Shown in pieces: positions 23,837 to 36,620 of a DNA stretch of 64,000 nucleotides. The position numbers and the translations under genes are program-made. This DNA comes from Sphagnum compactum (lineage: Eukaryota > Bryophyta > Sphagnopsida > Sphagnales), in NCBI GenBank assembly GCA_965153455.1, contig OZ234499.1, forward strand, positions 16,736,271 through 16,800,270, in the 5' to 3' direction. Below the pieces are notes generated by a model, which made no database searches, was not told the origin of the DNA, and saw only the letters and a program-made list of their open reading frames with translations. Position 1 is the stretch's first letter. Each line of letters begins with the position of its first letter.

Positions 23837-24450
23837 ATGTTGGACCCTAAGTTTAAAAGCTTTTGTCTTGTGTCCTCACTTATTATTCATGAGCAATGGA
23901 AGGTCATTGTTGAAAAATATGATAGTAAACCTTTATTTCTCATGTTTATTAAATGTCATTCTTTGGTTGAATCTGAAAAGGATATTGTTGATCAAGGGGT
24001 TGAAGAGGATTTGAATATCTTTGAGATGACAAATAACACAAGTGAAACAATGAACCATCAATGAAATTGATCATTAGAGAGCTTCTAATTTTCATGCGTT
24101 ATCAAGTGGATGTCAAAGACATCAAATGTCCACTTTAATGGTGAGAAAAACATGAAAATATGATTTATATGTTAAACAAATTTTAGGGATAATTGGATCC
24201 CAAATTGAGATATAAAAGATTTTTTTCTTAGATAAAATCCTTATTAAGTTTTAGGAGATGTTGTCTACAATCAAAAAATTTGGACAACTTGATTTATGTC
24301 AACAAAAATTGGCCCAATGATCTTAAGATAGATTATTGATCCCCTTTTAAGTTAGTAGAGTTAATTGAGACTGATTTAAATTTAGAAGAGGAATTTGAAT
24401 AGTTTGAAAAAACTTTTGAAAGGGATGAATTTATGGAGTTTTTAATTTTG
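23837..24450 (+). mobile_element. hAT-family transposase relic, C-terminal part
   Basis: The frame from 23837 reads LDPKFKSFCLVSSL and IVEKYDSKPLF, typical of the catalytic C-terminal half of plant hAT transposases. After a gap, scattered frames from about 24180 give GIIGSQIE, the family dimerisation signature (family form SQIETERIFS). Then come NLDNLIYVNKNWPND and KLVELIETDLNLEEEFE near 24385. Several stops and frameshifts separate these pieces. No terminal inverted repeats or 8-bp target duplication were identified. This is a dead fragment. Confidence 0.8.
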
Positions 24451-26400
24451 GATTAAAACTTTGTTACAACTTACAAGTTTTCATTTGGTGATCTTTAAAG
24501 TGTAATTTTTTTAATTTATGAAATTATTAATTAATTAATTATGAAATTCATTTTAATTAATGGAAATTTTAATAACTGAGTTGTGAAAATTGGATGTGAA
24601 AATTGACTATTATTATATATCGTGATAACTGCCCTATCTAAGAATTAAATGAGTTTGGGAAATTAAAAAATCTTGATACCTTGATCCATTCTTACCAACC
24701 CAAAAAAAAATTCTGATTTGATCGGGTTTTCATAACATCAAGTAAAAACCGAAACCAACAAATTCTGACAAGAAAATGATAATTACCCAAAATTGGTTTG
24801 AACCTACCACAAAGAACAAAGTTGTTACCTAATGAACTACTTGTTTATACTAGAGTTGGGATATTAATGATTTTAGTTGATTATAACTTATAACCATTAA
24901 AATGTATAGAATCTTATTTTTTACATTAAAATAAAAAATGGTTCAGTAATTGGAACTATGGGTTCAAAATGTTTTGTAATTGACATTGGAATTGAATCGT
25001 GATTCTTGCCAACATTGTTGTAGAACTACAACCAAACAAATAATTTCTAATTGCCTTTGAACCAAGACTCCCATGAAGATTCCTTTCAAATCTAGTTCCA
25101 AGTCCAATTTAACCAATAATGGGTGCTTTGGAGCTCAATCATTACCTCTTTAGTAGATCATATTTTATAGATTTATTTAGAATAAGTGGTTTCAAGTGGC
25201 CCATATGTGTGTGTGTATGTTCATATGTAATTCAAAAAAATATTATTCAGAATAATTATTATTTCAATGCCTTTTCAAAAAAACATGAATAGGCACAATA
25301 ATATGTGCTTTTTCATGTCCATGAAGATGGCTAGGAGAAAAGAATGAAGTAGTTTTTAGGTATATTTCATTTAGTTTTATGCAATTATTGTGGCGATTTC
25401 AAATATAAAAGCTTTGGGCAATTCAACAACAATTTAATAATTTGATGCATCATTGTAAATGAAATTTGGAGAATAACATCAATCACTTACAATATTAAAA
25501 ATGCAACTTGAAAATGCATACAAGTTTTTCTTTGTCCTCATATTAGAGCTGAAATACTTTGCAAATGATCAAATGTATGGATTTAATTGCTTATGCAAGT
25601 CTTCCAACATTATTTCAAAATAAATTTTTATGCATTATTGGTACTAAATCAAAATGCAAAATGCAACTTACCTTTCAAGCTCTTCATGGCAACCCCTAGA
25701 TATGTTATAAAACACCCGATGCCTAGAAGGTTGTTGTTCAATTTTGGAATATGATGTAAAATCATTCATATAAATTTGAAATTGTTTAATTTAGTCTTAT
25801 GCGATGGTTGTGGCAATTTCAAATATCAAAGTTTTGGGCAACTCAATAATAATTTGATGAGTCAATGTAAATGAAATTTGGAAAATAACATCAATCACAA
25901 ATAATATTAAAAATGCAACTTGGAAAATGCATATGTAAGTTTTATTTTGCTTTATATTATAATTGATTATAATTGAGATTTATAAGATGTATGGATATAA
26001 ATGGTCAAGGGAAAATTTTGAAATAGTTTTAGGAAAATGCATTCAATACATGCAAATGTAATCCATGAATTTAGGCATACACAAAGTTGGACCTCAACTG
26101 ATAGCATGTGCCTTTTCATGGATTACTTTAAGTAATTTTTAAAGAACAGCCTAATTTTTTTCCCCTAGACACATGGACATGAAATGGCACATGTTAAAGG
26201 TTATGTTAATGTGTCTTTTCATGTCCATGTTATGTTGTAAAATCAAAATTGAAATTGACATAAATAATGATGAATTATTGAAAACCATAAGGGAACATAT
26301 CTACTTATATAATATCCTTGGGTGGTCGTCCTTTCCATCCATCCGTCCCGTCATCCGTCCATCCAAGTTCCTCATCCCGGAAGAAGAAGATGATGGAACG
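24451..26400. other. No gene recognised; AT-rich
   Basis: All frames are closed by frequent stops. A phrase containing caatttcaaatatcaaagttttgggcaa-like sequence recurs near 25395 and 25815, and again at about 28900, indicating a low-copy dispersed repeat. No coding motif was found. Confidence 0.5.
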
Positions 26401-26529
26401 GGAGGAGGACGACGACTCATGGCGGCGGCAGCAGTTTATCCACATGTTCATGTGATCCTATTAGTGCAATTTGTTTTAGCACTGCGAAATTGTTTTTGTG
26501 TGGTCTGCAGGAATTTAGCAGAACGAGCG

Positions 26530-26658
26530 ATGGAGGGTCAGCAACAACAGAAACCAAATGGAAGCACGGAGAAGAAAGGTACCAGTTCGAAGCTGCCAAA
26601 GAGAGGAAACATCTTATGGGGGATCGTCACACCAAAGGAGCTCAAAAGTAAGAGATGA
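26530..26658 (+). CDS. Short unrecognised frame downstream of a good splice acceptor
   Basis: A 42-codon frame starts MEGQQQQKPNGS and continues with a Lys-rich stretch ending KELKSKR. It follows a pyrimidine-rich tract and ctgcag/gaatt, a plausible acceptor at about 26510. The sequence just upstream (26330-26420) is relatively GC-rich with catcc/gaag repeats, resembling a plant leader. No family is recognised. Its position next to gene fragments suggests a captured first exon, but this is uncertain. Confidence 0.2.
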   Translation: MEGQQQQKPNGSTEKKGTSSKLPKRGNILWGIVTPKELKSKR

Positions 26659-26938
26659 ACAACTTTAAGGCAGTACGTGGAAGCGCCTGGAGGGAAGTGG
26701 TGGCAATGGAGTTCAAAGAATAGTGGGTTAGTCTTCCAGATGATCAACTCCCTTCCAGGACTAGCTTCCAAGTTTGAAATTTCTCTTTGAGTAACAAACT
26801 ATGAAAGACTAACCCACTTAAACTTTCCGTGAATATACGGTAGTCTATCAACCAAAGAGTCGATTCCAAACTGCAGAAAATGAAAATTTTTAAGACATCT
26901 TCATGCCCTTCTAGAGTGGAAACGTAGTTGAAAAGCTG

Positions 26939-27277
26939 GATCATCATCTTGGCATGCACATAGATCATGAAGCAGTGGTTGTCCTGCGCATTTTTGTAGT
27001 GGCTGTTATCTTCTGGGCTCTGTGTAGGCACATACTCACCCTCTGTCTTCGTCTCCCGGTTTCCTAGGCAGAAAAAGGTCAGATAATCTTTTGGGCTTTG
27101 ATCCTCAATTTGTTGTGCATTCAAAGCATTTGCAATCTCTTTGTACATCATCTCCATCGTGCGCCTCTGCCAGTCAAGGATAGCCTGAACAAACCCACTA
27201 TCAGGCACACCTTCAGGCCACATTGGTACCAAAACATAGACGGCAAACCGTTCCCCTGCCTCAATTTCGCTCACAAT
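26939..27277 (-). pseudogene. Phospholipase D fragment (region before the second HKD motif)
   Basis: The minus strand reads 113 uninterrupted codons: [64 protein letters not shown] and finally [11 protein letters not shown]. These are the residues just before and into the second HxKxxxxD motif of plant C2-type phospholipase D. The motif begins (H-A-K) but the Asp is lost because homology stops at 26939. The left end of homology (27277) coincides with an aag/att boundary, directly abutting plus-strand FIE-like sequence. The rest of the gene is absent. The open frame suggests recent capture or short decay time. Confidence 0.88.
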
Positions 27278-27280
27278 CTT

Positions 27281-27304
27281 GCGAGTCTGTGAGACTATGG
27301 AATG
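27281..27304 (+). other. Micro-fragment of FIE-like exon sequence
   Basis: Plus-strand gagtctgtgagactatggaa (with flanking bases, 27283-27304) differs at one position from gagtctgtgaaactatggaa at about 27538, inside the FIE-like exon. It encodes ESVRLWN, the family form. It starts within a few bases of where phospholipase D homology on the other strand ends. Confidence 0.65.
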
Positions 27305-27534
27305 CAGTTTTTGGCCATTTTCCACTCATTGGTGGGACCATTTCTCCATTTTGTAAGTCTATGTGTCAGAGTACAAACCTCTAATCTTGATGTTTTACAA
27401 CAATGCTGTGATAGAAGAATGAGCATCAGGCCACAATTGCAAGGATTGTCTACAGATACATGTTCATTCCAGAACAACCCTCCTGCACTCTTTTCTTAGA
27501 AATCACATTGTTGTGCCTGGATTGGATATTGCAG

Positions 27535-27627
27535 GACGAGTCTGTGAAACTATGGAATGTGAACACAGGTGTATGTATACTTATATTTGCTGGGGCTGGT
27601 GGCCACTGCAATGAAGTACTCAACGTG
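27535..27627 (+). pseudogene. Orphan exon of a FIE/EED-type Polycomb WD40 gene
   Basis: FIE is the WD40 subunit of the Polycomb PRC2 histone H3K27 methyltransferase. A 93-base segment between a good acceptor (gatattgcag) and a donor (GTG/gttagt) encodes DESVKLWNVNTGVCILIFAG and then AGGHCNEVLNV. This matches the conserved FIE repeat (family form ESVRLWNV.TGICILIFAGAGGH). No preceding or following FIE exon was found within several kb, so it is an isolated exon, not a gene. Retained splice signals indicate that it came from genomic DNA rather than from mRNA. Confidence 0.85.
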
Positions 27628-30600
27628 GTTAGTGCTGTTCTTTGTCAAGGCCACTGATTCTTTGCTGGGGTAATTTTTGGGATATAATATTTTAGGTGTC
27701 TATCTGTCCGGTCGTCCTCCTTGGGGGTAAGGGGGTTAGGGTTAGCACTGGATTATAATGGATTATGGAGTAGGTTCAAAATTATTCTATACTATTTTAC
27801 TCAGTAATGGTAGAGATAAAGCCGTGTATAAAGTCAAGGTTTGCATACATCAATGGTCATTTTTGACTTTGCTTTTGTAAGTGCATCCCAACTTGATTGC
27901 CTTTAATTGGGGCTATGATGTGCATTGGGTCATCAATTTAAACTGTTGTTAGAACATGTGGGCATTGGACACGACTCCACCCGGCCCACCCCCCCAAGAT
28001 GCAAAACATTCTCTCCCCACCAAACTTAAGTGGGTTAGGGTTAGCACGCCCTTCATAAACGCGTTTCAAAAAAAGAAAGCTTGGAATCTGCCCAAATCCT
28101 CCACAAATCTTGGCAATTTCAAAACCTATTTTTTTTCTCCTCAAAATGTGCCGATTTCAAAACTCTTTTTTTTCACCCTCCTGGAAATGTGGCGATTTAG
28201 TTTTTTTTTGGAAATTTTCCAAAACGCTCGCTTCACCATGTATGTTTTCATGGGGGACTTTTCAACGGATTTTCGCCACAAAAAACAAGTAAAATAAAAA
28301 TAAAATTAGCTGCTTTGCACCTTTATGTGTGTCTCTCTCGGTTTAAAGAAACCAAGGGACTTCACAGTGTCCGAAGGCCACGGGTACCCACTAGTTAAGA
28401 AAATAAAAAGGGGGGAGGGGAGGGGATATTATTAAATTAATAAATATTCATCTCCTTTACCATTATTTTTATCTTTTTTCACATTTTCAAAGTGAAGCTT
28501 AAAATAAAATTTAAAGCATTATATAGTTATCAGAACACATTCCATAAATCTAGAGCTATTCCCCTAGCCATAGTGTTTTAATGGTTTCAAGTGGTTCATG
28601 TGTATATATATATATATATATATGCATGCAATTCAAGAAATTATTATTGTTATCATGTGCCTTTCATGTCCATGTATATGGGTAGGGGAAAGGAGTGAGG
28701 GTGTTATTAGGAAAAGAAAGTAAATTTTTGAGAACGTATTGTACCTTTTCATGCCCATGTAAGTGGCTAAGGGAAAAAAACGAAATGGTTTTTAAGAAAA
28801 ATCACCCAATGTGTAGAATATTGTTGTTCAAAATTGGAAAACAATGTAGGAACATCTAAACAAAATAGAAAAATCTTATTTTGTTTTATGCAATTATTGT
28901 AGCACTTTCAAATATCAAAGCTTTGGGCAATTAATCAATAATTTAGTAATTAATAATTTCACAAATATTATAAAGTTTGAGGGATTAAAAAATGTTTTAT
29001 TCATTTTTTTACAATGTATAAATCATTTATACAAAAAACAAAAGTATGAGTTAATGAAAATAACACCATAAATGATAATATTTCATTTAAAAAATATATC
29101 GAAAATGTTATATAACCTTGGATTAATCCAAAGCTTTAGTTGGATTACATTGTGACCTAAATAAATATGTAACTTCTAGTATAGTAAAGATGGGCATAAC
29201 GCCCAAAAAACACCAATCCTTTGTTAGTGAACGTTGGTTAATGTGCAACCGACTATTAAGCAAATGACAACTTGCCCATAGATTAGAAAATTGTGCACAA
29301 GGCAATAACATTCAACTAAATCCTAATATTTGTAAGTTTTGACACAAAAAAGACCCAAACATTCTGCCAATTTCTAGTGCTTGATTTTTGAGTTATTTTT
29401 TGGTTCTTCAAAGTTTGTTGCTAGCAATCCCCCTTCACTCAAAAAGGTTGTGTACTTCCTTAGATGTTGTTCTTTATGATGTTCGGTAACTTTACATTAT
29501 TCAAATCAAGGGTGTGTTGTTTTTTTTCTAAATGATGAACATCTAGAAGAGATGCATGTGCTACCAATTTTGTGGGTAGTTACAAGTATGAAGAAACCAA
29601 TGTTGTATGGTTATTTGAGTTTTTAACAAATTCAATTTTAATTTTTAAAATATTTCAAAATCAAAGAATCGTAGGTCTTAGTAATTTCAAAAGCTTAAAG
29701 AACTTACAATTTGTATGAAAAAACTAATAAAAAATAACAATTTTATGGTTGGTTACTTGATTTTTTCAAAATAATTTGAAAACATATAGTTATATATCAT
29801 AACCACATCTTTTATTTTTGCAAGAATGATAGTCATGAATCCTAAAACCCCCTTTGATAACCATCAGGGATATGTTCATGTTTCTAATTACTACTCATTA
29901 GTGGAAGAAACATCCACCTTACTTGTGGTGGAAAAAGTTGAAAGATGTTACATACCCATACGAATTATGCGGTTGTTAGTTGGGGGGCTCATTCAACCCA
30001 CTAGAAGTGGATCCTTCACCCCCATCAATAACACATTCTTTAAATCTTGGATTCCACAAACCCAACAAAAATCTATGTGATCACGTAGTTTAATTTCTTA
30101 TCATTTGTTCCTTTGCTTTTGTATTTTATTTTGTTCCTTTGTGTGGACCTATGTCTTTCTAAAATTATTAAATTTGCAAACTTGATTTGCTTCACTAGTT
30201 GCACACTTAAGATGTATTGCGAAAGTTGGATATTTTCTCACGTGTAGGACAAACATTTTGAATGTTGTTATTCACAAGATATCATTAGTCATAGGATGTA
30301 ACGTGAAACCACAATACCCATCCATGTGAGAACACAAAAACTATGAATACACAAAAACTTTGCAACCAATGATTTGAAAGTGGATTTTCCTATGCAATCC
30401 AATTCTGCCACTTCTTCCTTGCCCATGTCATGCAAACAATATGAACCTCTTCCATGTTTTATAATTAATAATTCAATGAGTTGGGAAACATTTATCTACA
30501 TGTATATATATGGGACTTATGATTTTTTCCATTTCAAATGTGGAAGAAGTCTATAGCAAGCTAAGAAGTTACAAGCCTTTTTCTATTCGGCATATTTCAA

Positions 30601-33600
30601 AGTGTCATTATTATCTCGTGGATGTTTCTAGGTAATAAGGATAAATGTGTTACTTGGTGAATGGCATAAATTAAACAAAGTAGAAGGTGACTAGGAGAAT
30701 GGTAGAGATTCAACAAGGCACTATGAAGATGGCTAGCTAATTGGATAGGATGAAGACACTTCATTAATTTGATGATTCAAATTACTTTTGGAGGGAAAAG
30801 ACTTAGGATGTAATTTTAGAAGTTGATGAGATTTGGGAGATTGTTTTTTACACACACGAAAAAAACTTAGAGAGTTACTCATGTAAACTTATGTTCATTA
30901 TTCATAGGATTTATTTTTTTATTTATCTTTGGTGTGGTGCTCACATTTATGATAATGTGACTTTTAATAATTTGAATTTTATGAGTATGAACATTTTTTG
31001 TGGGATTTTTTTGACCTCAACAATTTTGTATTACACCATGTTATTGCACCTTTTGGTTTTATTTTTGTGACCAAACAAGCTTTTGGTGAAAATTACCAAT
31101 AAAGTAAGTGTGTTGTACAAAAAAAACATAATACAATTTTTCATGTTTTGGAATTTGAGTATTAAAGTTGCTTATGAAAGAATGAATAACAAAAAAAATT
31201 GTGGGTGGTATTTTTTCAAGTGTTTATAAGATTGAGAACATGTTTATAGGTTTTGGTGGACATGTTAAGTGGATGATATTTATGGAACAATTTGAAGCTA
31301 CACAACAAGCTTTTTGCAAAAGTTTGAAATGCATATAATTGAGAAATGTGTTTCAAGATTCAACATCCTTATAGCACCTAGGAATAATAGGTGACGCAAA
31401 TGTCAACTATTAGATCACATAAACATGATCTAGTACATTCATATGAATCAACATTAAAAAGTTAAATTCATTGTATGACTAAAAATTAAAGTTTGAAAAC
31501 AAGGTTGTTGAAACTTGCAAATCATTTAAACTAAAAATAGACATGTCAACATGACTTACAAAATATTTTAGAAGAAATGATATCTATATAAAACACCACA
31601 ATCAATTCATTTTGGGTTTGACAAATCTTTCTTAGATGTAAGGTTGTAAACCTTCTGTTTCATAATACTTCACTTGGTCTTGTGTTTTGGTGTTTATTCT
31701 TTTTGCAAGTAGGTAGATGAGGTCATAAAGGATGTAGCATGGGTCATTAAAAATGAGTTTTTCAAGGAACATTATATTGATTATGTCACATGTGGTTATC
31801 TTCTATATGTAATCTATTTCCATATCTCAATACCCTTTTCAAATCTTCACATTATATGCGTTAAAAAAATGTTGAACCTTAAAAATTTGTTTTCCATTTG
31901 TATCACAACTATATTGTTGCACACCATGTTAGTGTTATTATTGTTGTTTTAACAAGCAAACAACAAAATAAAAAGGTTTGTGGGATTCCTATTAAGAATG
32001 AAATCTACTAGATGGCATGATAGATGGATTTGAAACATGTTACCAAACCTTAAATTAATATTTACAAAACTTTGACAACTACACATCTTTTTGAGTAGAC
32101 ATATGATTTGTCGAACACATGTTTATTGGAAATGCAATTCTTACTAGATTTTTTTAATCAACCTTCAACGTGTTTTGAATATTTAGTTACTTGAACTTAC
32201 AAAGTAAATTACATGCAATAGTCAACCAATCCAATTGTGTTCATTTGCTAGTTTGTTGGTCCTATTTTTAAAAAAAAAGCATGTTGGAGAAACTTTGATT
32301 CTAATTCACTTTTCAGTAAGTCAATTTTTCACACATTTGAGTGAGAGAACTCAAGAAACCAATCATGTATTTAATATTTGCATGTTATGGATTGTGCAAT
32401 ATGTTTGTATTATTTAAAAGTTAAGTTTTTGTGTTCAATTCAACTTGTATATTCTTTCTTCCTTCCTTTTCAATACATTGGTAGATATGGTAGACGGATT
32501 TGTATATGATGTGGTGATGTTCATGGTGCATTTATGTGTTTCTTTACTTGTCTTTAAATAAAAGAGTGAATGGGGTGCCATTGGAAATGTGATTTGTTTT
32601 TTTATTATTACAATAGGGATTTTTTCCTTTTGCATTGCTTAGATGATGTTAAGACATGGACATGGAGGTTGTGAAGATGTCAAAGATATTGAAGGAAATG
32701 ACATAGGTGGACATCCTCCAACATCCTTTGCAAAATGAATTTTTACATAAGTTCCAACATAATGCTTTCATTTTGGATATTATGGGTCAAACATTGTAAA
32801 TTTTTTTCTCCTAAAGGCCTTGCCTATAAGTTGGGTTGAAAAGGTGAGTTTTTAATGCCCAACTTATTTCCTCAATTTCCTTAGAAGTTGGTGTTATGTT
32901 TAAGGCTAAGGTCTTAGAATTTTAAGGGTTTACTTTTCAAAATATTTGGTCCCATGTTTACATTTTATAACAATAGAAGCTGGAGTTGTTATGGTTTCAA
33001 AGGTAACATGCAAAACACAAGATGATTCCAACTATTGGGGTTAATGCATTGGGGATTATGTCATAAATTACAACATAATTTCCAACCTTGAGGTTGCACA
33101 TCCTATTTTCTTTCAGTTAATAGGAGCAAAACCATGATTTGTTTTTACTGGGGTTTTGAGTACTACACATTATGGTTAAACCATTATGTATCAAATTGCA
33201 CTAGACGTTGGTAAGTAAGGATGGTGGAGAGTGAATTTGGAAATGCACATTCACATAACATAGGCAAGGCCTTTTTGAAGGATATTTTATTGAGTCAAAA
33301 TTTGAATATTTATTCATAGAGGTGTACCATTTTATAAAAGGAATCATTGTGGGTAGACTTTTAGGATCCCTTTTCTTTTGCATGTAATGTGAAGAAGATT
33401 TTTGGGACAAGGCAACATTTTCCTTCCAGAAGATTAAAAATGCATGCTCAAAACCGTTTCCTAGAAATGGACAAAACTTTAAAATGTACTTTTTTTGTGG
33501 CAAGATAGAAATCAAAACCATGTTTGAAAAACACAAGTTGCCATAGCCTATGTTGCCACCACCACCACTTGAGGATGATGAAATTACAATAATATAAGGA

Positions 33601-36363
33601 TAAGGTCTTAAGGTCCTCCACATAAACAAAGAAAAATTAGAGAAACAAAAGGAACATGCACATGAAGTCAAGAAGAAGAAGAATGATGAAGGGGAAAAAT
33701 TACATGTTGGGTGGGCAATTTTGTTGTTGTTTATTTACATTTGTGGACACACTTGTCATAACATCCACCACCATTGCCACATTTGTGGATTCCAACCACA
33801 AGCAAGAGCTATGTGCAATTCACAAGTGCAAAACAACATCTTCATTTCGAGTGAAGTACTTTTATCGATGTTAAACCAAAAAAAGTTTCATCACCACAAA
33901 AATTTAACATGATATTCTTCATTACAATGAAAACATAATAGTAAGTTTTTATTACAAAAAAATGTAATGAAGGTTTTTCCCTTTTCTTCTTTCCAACATG
34001 TAATTACATTCAATATGTTAGTCAGTTAGTTTTTTTCGTTTTTCCTTTTTAGAATCAATATTTTGTGATGCATATAAAATGGTGACGATTTAACCAAATT
34101 TTGTTATACATAATATAAGGAGGTTAAAAAAACATTTAAAAATATTTTTGGTTGCCTATTAAAACCAAATATAGAAATTTAGTGATTGAAATTACCTTTT
34201 TTTAACATGAATTATGACAATTGAGAACCCCACAAATCATTTCCTTTTCACATTTTTAATTTGTATTCTTTATTTTGGTCAACATTTCACAAATGAAAAA
34301 ATGATGGATTTAATTAAAATTTGTTGGAATTGGGATTACATGTATCATTGTTTTTTTGGCAAATTTTATTTTCATTTCCGGGCAATAAGACAAAAGGGGT
34401 TGTGATTCATCCATGGATTTGTCGTTGAAAACATGGCCCAAAGTCACAATATTTTTTAAAAACTCAACTAGATTTAGACAATAGGTTCTAAAATGTCACC
34501 AAAAGATGGCAAGGTTTTTCTTGTGCTTTGTGAAAACATGTAACTATTGTGAAAACATGTAAGCTCAATTGTTTATCGTAATTTTCAATTGATGTCAATT
34601 AGTTTATTTTAAGTTTATTTTTGGCACAAATGAAAGAATTGATGTCAATTAAATTTTTAACAATGTACCTTCAATAAAAGGCATCTATTTCAAGAGAAGT
34701 CTTTATTTGACATGTTAAAAAACAATTTGACTTGAATTATAAAACAACCATTCAAACTTGAAGGAAAATGGCTAATAACTTTTTCAATCTAACATAGGAT
34801 GAATTTACGTTCCTAAATCTCTTGCCGTGCATCATTCTAATCATAATTAAGAGTCGTGTGACACTTACATGTAACACAAATGTCATTTAGAGTGACATTT
34901 AGAGCAATTCCACCTGTGAATCCAGAGTTTTTTTTTTCCTTTTTGGGAGAGAATTTTTTTCAAAAAAGGGAAAAATTTCCCAAAAAAATTGTTCTTTAAA
35001 GAGATTTTCGCCATTTTTCGAAAATAAAATAATTAAATTTGTCACATTTAGACCTAGGCACTTCCTAGGTCGCCACTTGTAGCAGCACTTTTGTAAAAAG
35101 GCTACGGCCGACCGAGGACAGTCGCCATTTATTGCTAATTAATGTTGTGGATCGTTGCCGATTTGGCGATTTGGCAGGAGTTTTGCAGAGATTGCTGAGC
35201 CTGGTGAAAGGGACAAAGCCTTAACCGTTGCCAGAGAAGAGTGTAATAAATATGATTTTACTGGTGCTCCCTATTTTTGAGTGGCCATAATGATTGGTCC
35301 AGCTGGTTTGCTATTAGTAGTCTCCCACCTATTTGCAGTCTCAATTTTAGTTTTACGGGTGGGGTTGGCAAAAAATAATAATAATAATCATAATAACTAA
35401 AATTGAATGTGGAAATATTTTTGCAAAAGGTTACATACTGAGCACTGCTGGAGATGCTCTTACATCTACATTTTCTGATCAGGAAGATACATTGAGAAAA
35501 CCATTGGACTAAACCCATGTCCAGCAACTTCCCAAAAAAACATTTTAATGTCATATCCAAAGGAATATTGCCCTCGGTGACCCTCTCTATAACACAAGAA
35601 AGTTTTGGATAATTGTAGCCACAACAAATAATTGCATGACCTAACGCTATTCCAATGGATGGTTGGGTATAGGGTCACATAATCCCTGTCTTGGCTACCG
35701 CACTTATGACCGATGTTTGGCACAAAATTATTTGCAAAAGGTTTAGCCAAAAAAAGAAAAAATTTAGTGACATTTTTCAAAATTGTTCAAAATCAAAACT
35801 CCATTGGGTTACTATTACAAATACACAATACAAGGTGGACTTTGCATAGCTATTCCTCAATTGTTGAAATTATGGAAAATTAAAACCGTGGAACCTTGTT
35901 TTCTAAAATAAATAAATAAATAATGGGCAAAGAAGTGCCAAATATCAGAGGTAGATATGCGGTACTTTGCACACAAGTCACACAAAAACCCTTTTACAAA
36001 GCTAGATCCGTGCATTCAAGCAATTCCTCAAAGGGCCGAGTCAAGCAATTCTTTTTGGAAAATCACCCCCCAAAGATATTATTGGCATGTGTTTGAGCTG
36101 TCCAAACTCTCTTACAAATAGAGTTTTGAAACGTGAAAAATAAGTGAAAAAACCTTTTTGAAACTACAACAAAAAGAAGAAGTGTGTTAACAATCATTCA
36201 TGCATGCACAAATTTTCCAACTGTAAAAACACAAGTATGTAATGTTTTGTAATGACTTCTTACAAGCTTCTTCGAGCCTACGAATCCTACCAACAGCTTT
36301 TTGCAAGCATCTATAGCTCATTGTTGAAACCATTGTTGGGCGGGTATAGTGATGGAACTCTAA
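27628..36363. other. Gene-poor AT-rich stretch
   Basis: No gene was recognised. Near 27720-27740 and 28030-28045 there are ggggttagggttag-type phrases resembling degenerate telomere repeats. A (TA)n tract lies at about 28604-28622. Around 28590-28700 and 25190-25330 the same phrases (gtggttcatgtgt, tgtgcctttcatgtccatg) recur, indicating a dispersed repeat. The remaining frames are short and without family motifs. Confidence 0.5.
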
Positions 36364-36620
36364 TATAGAAAGTAGTTATCGTTCCGATATCCAGAAAGAG
36401 ACTAAACTAATATAACCTTTGGTATAATCCTCTTATGATGCTTTTACTATCTCATACCCGTTGTCCCATGATACATTGATACTCATATATGTCTATAGAA
36501 AGTAATTATCGTTCCGATATCGAAAAAGAGACTAAACTAATATAACCTTCGGTATAATACTCCTATGATGCTTTTGCTATCTCATACCCGTTGTCCCATG
36601 ATACATTGATACCCAGAATG
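36364..36620. repeat. 130-bp tandem duplication
   Basis: Two copies start tatagaaagta(g/a)ttatcg at 36364 and 36494. Both include gttccgatat, gagactaaactaatataacc and ctcatacccgttgtcccatg. They differ at about ten positions. The downstream sequence to about 37440 contains further repetitive phrases, including cgatttaaa(a/c)tg..ac.....aag.ttta.aaatcatct twice (about 36870 and 37060), and may belong to a degraded retroelement. Confidence 0.85.
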
